5,604 nucleotides of DNA from positions 1-5,604 of the forward strand of contig CANBUF010000151.1 of the NCBI GenBank assembly GCA_947372575.1. Direction: 5' to 3'. Source of the DNA: Alcaligenaceae bacterium (GTDB taxonomy: Bacteria > Pseudomonadota > Gammaproteobacteria > Burkholderiales > Burkholderiaceae). Made by a program: the position numbers and the translations under genes. The first letter of the stretch is position 1; every line of letters begins with the position of its first letter. Positions 1 through 5,036 of the stretch are shown piece after piece. The notes under the pieces were generated by a model. It was given only the letters and a program-made list of their open reading frames with translations. It was not told where the DNA came from and did no database searches.

Positions 1-231
1 CACGATCACGCATTTGACACCAGGCAAGGCAAGCGCCTTGGCAGTATTGATCGAGCGAATATTTGCATGCGCATGGGGTGAGCGCAAAATTTGCGACCAC
101 AACATGCCAGGAAGTGAATAATCGGCGCCGTACTGGGCGATCCCAGTCACTTTCTGTACGCCATCTGGACGAACCGGACTGGTTCCAACCACTTTCATTT
201 CTTTGGGGGTGAATTTAGTTTGAGTCAGCAT
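1..231 (-). CDS. Molybdenum hydroxylase large (molybdopterin-binding) subunit, N-terminal fragment
   Basis: This is the first 77 residues of the catalytic subunit of a xanthine dehydrogenase/CO dehydrogenase-family molybdenum hydroxylase; the rest lies beyond the left edge. The fragment begins MLTQTKF and shows the family's N-terminal signature: VVGTSPVRPDG (14-24), KVTGIAQYGAD (27-37), LPGMLWSQILRSPHAHA (40-56) and LPGVKCV (69-75), which form the start of the a/b hammerhead domain. The ATG at 229-231 has a GGAG Shine-Dalgarno site (239-242) 7 bases upstream, and lies 2 bases after the stop of the [2Fe-2S] subunit gene, so the genes are probably translationally coupled. In this family the subunit holds the molybdenum cofactor and hydroxylates the substrate with oxygen from water. 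The catalytic Glu and substrate-specific loops are outside the window, so the substrate cannot be named. The family call is secure; aldehyde, purine, N-heteroaromatic or CO oxidation cannot be told apart from this fragment. Confidence 0.95.
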   Translation of the reverse strand, partial: MLTQTKFTPKEMKVVGTSPVRPDGVQKVTGIAQYGADYSLPGMLWSQILRSPHAHANIRSINTAKALALPGVKCVIV

Positions 232-233
232 GT

Positions 234-710
234 TCAGGCTCCGCGCATTTCACGGGCAGCGGCAAGCACTGCTTCGATGATTTTGTTGTAACCAGTGCAA
301 CGGCAAAGATTGCCGGCCAGCCAGAAACGCACTTGCTCTTCGGTTGGGTCCGGATTGCGTTCGAGCAACGCCCGTGCCGCGATCAAAAATCCCGGTGTAC
401 AAATCCCGCATTGCAACGCGGCATGTTCTAGAAACTTACGCTGTAACACGTGCAACTGCTGTCCATTGGCCATGCCCTCGATCGTCTGGATGCTCTTGCC
501 ATTGGCTTCGACTCCAAGAACCAGACAGGAACAGACAAGACGTCCATCGACCATGACGCTACAGGCTCCACAATCACCCGTTCCGCACCCTTCTTTGGTG
601 CCGGTCATGTGCAGATCATCGCGCAAAACATTTAAAAGCGTCTGCTGGGTTTCACACAAGAACTCAACTGCGTCACCGTTAATCACGGTGGAAACATGAT
701 GCTTAGACAT
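234..710 (-). CDS. Molybdenum hydroxylase small subunit, two [2Fe-2S] clusters (CoxS-type)
   Basis: This 158-residue protein is the electron-transfer subunit of the hydroxylase and is full length for the family (about 150-170). The N-terminal plant-ferredoxin-type domain carries the cluster ligands in GCGTGDCGAC (Cys42, 47, 50), with Cys62 as the fourth; Cys60 is an extra neighbour. The C-terminal helical domain carries the second cluster, with Cys101 and Cys104 in CGICTPG and Cys136 and Cys138 in CRCTGY. In the family these pass electrons from the molybdenum centre to FAD on the partner subunit. The ATG directly abuts the TAA of the FAD gene with no bases between, and its Shine-Dalgarno AAGGGGA (719-725) lies inside the end of that gene, which points to coupled translation. 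The next gene starts 2 bases after this stop. There is no signal peptide, so the protein is expected in the cytoplasm. All eight cluster cysteines are present. Confidence 0.97.
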   Translation of the reverse strand: MSKHHVSTVINGDAVEFLCETQQTLLNVLRDDLHMTGTKEGCGTGDCGACSVMVDGRLVCSCLVLGVEANGKSIQTIEGMANGQQLHVLQRKFLEHAALQCGICTPGFLIAARALLERNPDPTEEQVRFWLAGNLCRCTGYNKIIEAVLAAAREMRGA

Positions 711-1583
711 TTAATTGATCCCCTTGGCTCGGTTCAGGGCCACGACTGCCGCACGGCGAGCCAGCACACCTGCAACTTTGATTCGGAACGCTTTGGTTCC
801 ACGTTTGTCATCGATTGGACGTGCGGCAGCACTGGCGGCGGCGGCAAGCTTTGTCAGCGCAGCCTCATCGACCGTGGTGCCGATCAGCGCAGCCGCCGCC
901 TCAGGCACCACCAGCGCACGTTCTGCCACGGCACCGAGCGCAACACGTGCGTGGGTGCAGATGCCATGTTCGTCAAGGGTCAAATTAATCCCGCATCCAA
1001 CCACAGCAATATCCATTTCGGAACGTGGGGTAAAGCGCATGTATGCATCGCCGGATCGGGGTGCACGTTCAGGCAGGAAAAACGAAGCGACGAGTTCGCC
1101 CTTTTCCAAGGTCGTTTTACCCGGACCGGCAGCAATCTGCTCAACAGGAATATCACGACGACCTTTAGGTCCTACAACGCTGGCAATCGCACCTGCCGCA
1201 ATCATTGCAGGCACGGTATCAGCCGCAGGTGACGCGTTACAGACGTTACCGCCCACTGAAGCACGACCTCTTACCTGAACCGAGCCCACCCAGTTGCAGC
1301 CATCAATCACACCTGGCCACACCTTTGCAAAAGCTTTGTTTTCAACAAGGTGCATACAGGGTACGGCTGCCCCAAAACGGTAACCGCCATTCTCAATCTT
1401 GACTGAGGTCATCTCATTGATGCCTTTGACATCAATGACCATCTCTGGCTTGGACATCCCCGATCGCATCTGAATCAGGAGATCGGTGCCGCCGGACAGG
1501 ATTTTTGCCAGACCTTGTGACCCGGCAAGAAGCGCAGAAGCTGCCTCAACCGTCTGTGGTGTTTCAAAACGTATTTCGCTCAT
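711..1583 (-). CDS. Molybdenum hydroxylase FAD-binding medium subunit (CoxM-type)
   Basis: This 290-residue FAD subunit should take electrons from the iron-sulfur subunit and pass them to an acceptor. Flavin-binding motifs are in the expected places: LSGGTDLLIQM (29-39) and VGGNVCNASPAAD (110-122). The C-terminal domain has the typical RPIDDKRGTKAFR stretch (256-268). I chose ATG 1583 (MSEIRFETPQ) because it has AGGGA (1590-1594) 6 bases upstream and matches the usual subunit N-terminus. An in-frame ATG at 1616 would add 11 residues (MELDKNDQGCE) and has only a weak site. The five cysteines (76, 96, 115, 197, 209) are scattered, with no clustered four-cysteine insert, which argues against a 4-hydroxybenzoyl-CoA reductase beta subunit with its extra [4Fe-4S] cluster. 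It is first in the operon, and its stop touches the start of the small-subunit gene. Confidence 0.95.
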   Translation of the reverse strand: MSEIRFETPQTVEAASALLAGSQGLAKILSGGTDLLIQMRSGMSKPEMVIDVKGINEMTSVKIENGGYRFGAAVPCMHLVENKAFAKVWPGVIDGCNWVGSVQVRGRASVGGNVCNASPAADTVPAMIAAGAIASVVGPKGRRDIPVEQIAAGPGKTTLEKGELVASFFLPERAPRSGDAYMRFTPRSEMDIAVVGCGINLTLDEHGICTHARVALGAVAERALVVPEAAAALIGTTVDEAALTKLAAAASAAARPIDDKRGTKAFRIKVAGVLARRAAVVALNRAKGIN

Positions 1584-1616
1584 CTCGCATCCCTGATCAT
1601 TTTTATCCAACTCCAT

Positions 1617-1694
1617 TTATACCTAACGGATCATTGATTCTATTCTATATATAAAGTAAGTTAAAACACGTTTGTCCCTTGAGAGAACTATTCA
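1617..1694. promoter_or_regulatory. AT-rich divergent control region between hydroxylase operon and hydrolase
   Basis: These 78 bases separate two divergent transcription units and are clearly more AT-rich than the genes on either side. They contain the self-complementary octamer TATATATA (1646-1653) and a tandem ATTCT repeat (1637-1641, 1642-1646). The gap is short enough for one regulator to control both directions. On the plus strand I see no convincing promoter for the hydrolase; TTGATT (1634-1639) with TAAGTT (1657-1662) at a 17-base spacing is the best, weak candidate. A GAGAG Shine-Dalgarno-like site (1681-1685) lies 9 bases before the hydrolase ATG. No regulator gene is present in the window. 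Confidence 0.45.
1637..1664 (-). promoter_or_regulatory. Candidate sigma70-type promoter of the hydroxylase operon
   Basis: Reading the minus strand, TTAACT (1664-1659) and TAGAAT (1642-1637) are separated by 16 bases and resemble -35 and -10 boxes. A second TAGAAT (1647-1642) overlaps the first. Transcription from here would begin near 1630, giving a leader of about 47 bases to the favoured ATG at 1583, or about 14 bases to the alternative at 1616. This is a motif match by eye in an AT-rich stretch, where chance matches are common. Confidence 0.35.
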
Positions 1695-2531
1695 ATGAAT
1701 CCAGCCATCGAAGCCCAATTCAACCCTCGCACCACCGTACCGGATGTCGATATCTATACTGTGCGAGGCGACAAACTTAGCGAACAAGCCCGTCAACGCT
1801 ATAGCTTTGAGGCCAACGTCCGCTATGGGGACGGTCCTCTGGCTACGCTGGACTACTTCCCCGCCTCGCGTCCAGGACGACCACTTGTTGTGTTTTTGCA
1901 CGGCGGATACTGGCGTGCGCGCGACAAAGACAACTATACGTTTGTGGTCGAAGGCCTTATTTCAGCAGATTGTTCGGTTGTAGTCATGAATTACGACCTC
2001 TGTCCGGCGGTCAAACTCTCAGAAATCGTGCAACAGGTAAAAGATGGCTTTGAGTGGATAGCGAATCAATCCGGGCGCTGGGGCTTTGATCCTAAGCAAA
2101 TTTTTGCATTTGGTCACTCAGCTGGTGCGCACCTGATTGCAGCCATTCTGGCGCAAACCGGTGAGTCTTATCAGCTGCCTAAAGGCATTATCAAAAAAGC
2201 CTACCTGATCAGTGGCGTATATGACGTCGCCCCCGTTCTGGACATGTCAATCAACGCAGAAATTCGGCTACTCCCAGAGGAGGTCGAGGCGATGAGCCCC
2301 CTGAACTTCAGTTTCGATCCTGAGACAGATTATGAAGTGTATGCCGGTGGTGCCGAACCCAGAGACTGGATTGCTGAATCCAGCCGTTTTGCCGAGCATT
2401 TAACCAAAAACGGCTGCGCGGTTTACCATGCGACCCTGGACGATCTGAATCATTACTCCCTGATGTTTGAACTCGAAACACCTGAGGGACTGCTTGCACA
2501 ACGCATCCGGCAGGACGTACTGGCAGTTTGA
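1695..2531 (+). CDS. Alpha/beta hydrolase, kynurenine formamidase (arylformamidase)-like
   Basis: This is a 278-residue cytoplasmic serine hydrolase without a signal peptide. The oxyanion-hole motif HGGYW (69-73) follows the strand PLVVFL, and the nucleophile elbow is GHSAGAH (140-146) with Ser142. His253 in DLNHYSLM is the likely catalytic histidine. The acid is probably Glu221 in GGAEPRDW, aligned by eye with the Asp or Glu before a [ST]-x-x-[FW] stretch in relatives. NYDLCPAVKLSEIVQQV (99-115), SGVYDVAP (173-180) and a later SPL (201-203) also fit the arylformamidase-like branch. Known members cleave N-formylkynurenine, but many bacterial ones act on other amides or esters. It is divergent from the molybdenum hydroxylase and followed closely by a transporter, with no kynureninase or tryptophan dioxygenase gene in view. 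A role on an amide or ester intermediate of the hydroxylase pathway is therefore inferred. The fold and family are well supported; the substrate is unknown. Confidence 0.88.
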   Translation: MNPAIEAQFNPRTTVPDVDIYTVRGDKLSEQARQRYSFEANVRYGDGPLATLDYFPASRPGRPLVVFLHGGYWRARDKDNYTFVVEGLISADCSVVVMNYDLCPAVKLSEIVQQVKDGFEWIANQSGRWGFDPKQIFAFGHSAGAHLIAAILAQTGESYQLPKGIIKKAYLISGVYDVAPVLDMSINAEIRLLPEEVEAMSPLNFSFDPETDYEVYAGGAEPRDWIAESSRFAEHLTKNGCAVYHATLDDLNHYSLMFELETPEGLLAQRIRQDVLAV

Positions 2532-2535
2532 GGAG
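2531..2535 (+). promoter_or_regulatory. Strong Shine-Dalgarno-like AGGAG overlapping the hydrolase stop, without a well-placed start
   Basis: AGGAG begins on the last base of the hydrolase TGA. That is where a coupled downstream gene would be expected, but no start codon lies 5-10 bases after it. In-frame candidates for the transporter are GTG 2552 (16 bases away), ATG 2564 (28 bases) and ATG 2636. TTG 2528 lies before it. It may be a relic, part of a non-standard initiation, or chance. Confidence 0.3.
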
Positions 2536-2635
2536 ATTGGGCGCGCACCAAGTGCGTTCATGCATGTCGCAACATAACAATAAAAGAGATGGGCTCACTG
2601 TTGAGACCAACTTCGCAAAGAACAGAACGATTCAA

Positions 2636-3931
2636 ATGCTTTCCCAAAAAAAATCAATAAAGACAACACAAAAAAATTCCCCTAACAGCCCTTCTCAGAT
2701 ACATGGCATCCTGGCCATCAGAATTTTTCTGATTTTTGCTTCAGGCTATTTTTTATCCTACGCCCTGCGCACGGTAAATGCAGCACTGGCTCCCATGCTC
2801 GCCGCAGATCTGCATTTATCAGCGGGTGCTCTGGGCTGGCTGACCTCGGCCTACTTTCTGGCTTTTGCTGCGATGCAAATCCCAGTCGGCATCTGGCTCG
2901 ATCGCTATGGTGCGCGTCGAACAGAGGCAGCCTTACTGGTCGTAGCGGCGATCGGCGCCAGCCTCGTTGCGACGGGGGAATCACTTTGGTCAATTTCCCT
3001 TGGGCGTATTCTGATTGGGATGGGCGTAGCACCCTGTCTGATGGCACCTTATGCTTACTTTCGCCGCTGCTTCGCACCCGCACAACAACCAAGACTCGTC
3101 ATGGGGATGCTACTGATTGGCGCAGCAGGTGCGCTGGTTGCGACACAACCTGCCCTGACATTTGCCAACGCAGTCGGCTGGCGTCAGTTTTTTTTCATCG
3201 CTTGCGGGTTGCTATTGCTCAGTGCTTCGGGAATATTTTTTCTGACGACCGATGCGGATCGACAGGCGCACAGCACGACCGGCCAGAGTGCTCAAAAAAC
3301 AGATTTCCTGACACTCTCTCGTCACCCGGTGATGCTGCGCTGCATCCCTGTCTGCATTTTTACCATTGGTGGTTTTGCGGCACTACAAACATTGTGGGCG
3401 GGACCGTGGCTCACCGCTGTGCTCGGCATGCAACCTGAGCAGGCAAGTATGGTCTTGCTCTATTTGAATGCCGGCCTCATGGTCAGTTATCTCGTAATGA
3501 GTACCATCAGCCCCTGGCTGCTGCGCACGGGTCTGAGCCTGTTTAAGCAATCGATGATTGCACTGGTCTGGTTACCAATGGTTTTTGCACTCATGGTCTG
3601 CTGGCAAGGCCCGCTTTCCTGGATTTGCTGGCTATTATTGGTACCAGTGATCCCGGCCATGTATTTATTGCAGACGCAGACTGCCCTGGATTTTCCTGGA
3701 CATGTGGCGGGTCGTATTCTCACCACATTCAATCTGATGACCTTCGCAGGCACTTTCCTGGTTCAATGGGGGATAGGTCTGGCCGTCGATGTGTTCATCT
3801 CTCGCGGCTATTCCCAAGCCAATTCACTCAGACTGACCTTCGCAAGTCTCGTAGCCTTGCAAGTGGCCAGTCTGGTGTGGTTTGTTATTTGCCACAAAAA
3901 GAAAACGTCAGTCGCTTCCAGCCAACCCTAA
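2636..3931 (+). CDS. Major facilitator superfamily (MFS) transporter
   Basis: From ATG 2636 this is a 431-residue, strongly hydrophobic inner-membrane protein of normal MFS length, with about 12 predicted membrane segments by eye. The loop between helices 2 and 3 has the MFS motif A form GIWLDRYGARR (85-95). A polar central loop (about 204-224, DADRQAHSTTGQSAQK region) separates the two six-helix halves. The second half contains LQTLWAGPWL. The start is uncertain: the frame stays open up to the hydrolase stop, with alternatives at TTG 2528, GTG 2552 and ATG 2564. I prefer 2636 because the extra residues are polar, A-rich at DNA level and precede the first helix, though its ribosome site is weak. 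It probably shares an operon with the hydrolase and may import the pathway substrate or export a product. Its 3' end overlaps the convergent gene by 24 bases. The substrate cannot be read from sequence. Confidence 0.88.
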   Translation: MLSQKKSIKTTQKNSPNSPSQIHGILAIRIFLIFASGYFLSYALRTVNAALAPMLAADLHLSAGALGWLTSAYFLAFAAMQIPVGIWLDRYGARRTEAALLVVAAIGASLVATGESLWSISLGRILIGMGVAPCLMAPYAYFRRCFAPAQQPRLVMGMLLIGAAGALVATQPALTFANAVGWRQFFFIACGLLLLSASGIFFLTTDADRQAHSTTGQSAQKTDFLTLSRHPVMLRCIPVCIFTIGGFAALQTLWAGPWLTAVLGMQPEQASMVLLYLNAGLMVSYLVMSTISPWLLRTGLSLFKQSMIALVWLPMVFALMVCWQGPLSWICWLLLVPVIPAMYLLQTQTALDFPGHVAGRILTTFNLMTFAGTFLVQWGIGLAVDVFISRGYSQANSLRLTFASLVALQVASLVWFVICHKKKTSVASSQP

Positions 3932-4879
3932 ACGTTCGATCATCTTTTTTTCACTGGCAAAACTGGCTTTCGCAAACTGTGTGTATTGAGCGGTATCCAT
4001 GTAAATCACTGTCTGATCATATTGCTTGAACGAGGCTTGGACGGCGGGATCATCCAACGTTTTTTTGAAAGCATCGTGAATGATTTTGACCACGGCAGGA
4101 TCCATACCGCGTGGACCACACACGCCATAGGGTGAGTCGGACACAGTCTCATAACCGAGTTCATTGAGTGTTGGCACATCAGGCCAGCGTGTGGTGCGCT
4201 GACTGCCGTAGGTTGCCAGCAGACGCAGCTTACCGGCGTCAACCATCGGCCCCCAACCCGTCGAGTCACTGGTGGCCATCACATGCCCCCCCATCACAGC
4301 CTGCAAGCTTTGCGCATTACCTTTATAGGGAATGTGGGACAACTTGATTCCAGCGCGCTGAGCGAACTCCTCAACCGCCAGATGTGGACTGGTGCCGGTG
4401 CCCGGCGTGGCATAGCTGAATTTCTCGGGATTGGCTTTGGCAAAAGCAATCAGATCTTTAATGCTTTTGATGGGAGAATCCTCGCGCACGACGAGCCCAA
4501 AGGTATAGCCCGTCAAACAGATAATCCAGGTAAAGTCATTGAGCGTGTCGTACTGCACCTTTTGCATATGCGGAATGCGAAAAGCGCCAACAGGAATTTG
4601 AGCCAGTGTGTAGCCATCAGGCTTGGCGTTCATGAGCTCAATACCGCCAAGCATGCCGCCCGCTCCCGGTTTGTTTTCGACAATAATGTTCTGATGCAGG
4701 ATTTTGCCGGCACTCTCGGCCAACGCACGCATCACGATGTCGGTGCCGCCTCCTGCAGGCCAGGGACAAATATATTTGATCGTTCGGCTAGGATAGGACT
4801 CCGCTCGGAGCAGGCCCGGCAAAAGCGATCCGGCAGCAAGTGCCGTAGTTGATGCAAGAAAACTGCGACGATCTGCCAT
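3908..4879 (-). CDS. Bug-type periplasmic substrate-binding protein (tripartite tricarboxylate receptor family), Tat-like signal
   Basis: This 323-residue extracytoplasmic solute receptor is full length for the Bug/TctC family. Residues 1-27 form a signal peptide: a twin-arginine-like DRRSFLAS, a hydrophobic stretch, and likely cleavage after LLRA (23-26). The mature protein shows the family landmarks: the YPSRTIKYICPWPAGGGTD region (29-47), VENKPGAGG (67-75), PDGYTL (87-92), YATPGTGTSPHLA (156-168) and HIPYKG (182-187). The ATG has AGGAG (4886-4890) 6 bases upstream. Family members bind small organic acids such as citrate, and often amino acids, nicotinate-like or aromatic acids; the ligand cannot be assigned here. 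No TctA/TctB genes are in view, so it may serve a distant transporter or a sensing role. It is divergent from a second Bug gene and its 3' end overlaps the MFS gene by 24 bases on the opposite strand. The Tat assignment is by motif only. Confidence 0.95.
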   Translation of the reverse strand: MADRRSFLASTTALAAGSLLPGLLRAESYPSRTIKYICPWPAGGGTDIVMRALAESAGKILHQNIIVENKPGAGGMLGGIELMNAKPDGYTLAQIPVGAFRIPHMQKVQYDTLNDFTWIICLTGYTFGLVVREDSPIKSIKDLIAFAKANPEKFSYATPGTGTSPHLAVEEFAQRAGIKLSHIPYKGNAQSLQAVMGGHVMATSDSTGWGPMVDAGKLRLLATYGSQRTTRWPDVPTLNELGYETVSDSPYGVCGPRGMDPAVVKIIHDAFKKTLDDPAVQASFKQYDQTVIYMDTAQYTQFAKASFASEKKMIERLGLAGSD

Positions 4880-4917
4880 ACTTGTCTCCTACCTTCTTCA
4901 ATGAGGTCAGTGGTGGC

Positions 4918-4946
4918 ATGGTAAATCCCCATTTGCTGCTTGGCAA
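4918..4946 (-). promoter_or_regulatory. Candidate sigma70-type promoter of the minus-strand Bug gene
   Basis: On the minus strand, TTGCCA (4946-4941; five of six consensus bases) and TACCAT (4923-4918; four of six) are exactly 17 bases apart. Transcription would start near 4911, leaving a leader of about 31 bases that contains the AGGAG ribosome site at 4886-4890. Position and spacing are good, but this is a match by eye. Confidence 0.45.
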
Positions 4947-4948
4947 GC
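4938..4948. promoter_or_regulatory. Small palindrome over the -35 box, possible operator
   Basis: GCTTGGCAAGC is a perfect inverted repeat with 5-base arms (GCTTG/CAAGC) around a single G. It covers the whole -35 box of the candidate promoter of the minus-strand Bug gene, a place where a bound repressor would block transcription. Arms this short occur by chance fairly often in a gap of about 157 bases, so this is only a candidate. Confidence 0.25.
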
Positions 4949-5036
4949 GGAGCGGTATGCTGCCGACAGGTTGCATCGTGCGAAAGCTCATTTAAGCCTG
5001 CGCAGACCAGATAATCGAGAATATAGACAAAAGAAA

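Noticed and set aside
696..1232. 178-codon plus-strand frame overlapping the same region
   Set aside because: Cys/Arg/Gly-rich nonsense-like composition opposite a real gene; no family features.
715..1278. 187-codon open frame on the plus strand across the FAD subunit gene
   Set aside because: It lies opposite a gene with clear FAD-subunit motifs, is Ala/Ser/Arg/Pro-rich without recognisable domains, and has no ribosome site; it is a shadow.
1584..1616. N-terminal extension of the FAD subunit from ATG 1616
   Set aside because: The downstream ATG at 1583 has a better Shine-Dalgarno site and matches the family N-terminus; the extension is kept only as an alternative.
2718..3092. 124-codon minus-strand frame within the MFS gene
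   Set aside because: Arg/Ser/Pro-rich shadow opposite clear membrane-protein coding sequence with MFS motif A.
3890..3960. Possible bidirectional terminator between the transporter and Bug gene
   Set aside because: There are T and A runs (for example 3946-3952) but no stable GC-rich stem next to them that I can see.
4283..4852. 189-codon open frame on the plus strand opposite the Bug gene
   Set aside because: The minus-strand Bug protein explains this region fully; the opposite frame shows no domain and no ribosome site.
4788..4991. Short minus-strand frames (66-67 codons) crossing the Bug upstream region
   Set aside because: They run out of frame into the Bug signal-peptide region and lack ribosome sites; the apparent protein features are accidental.
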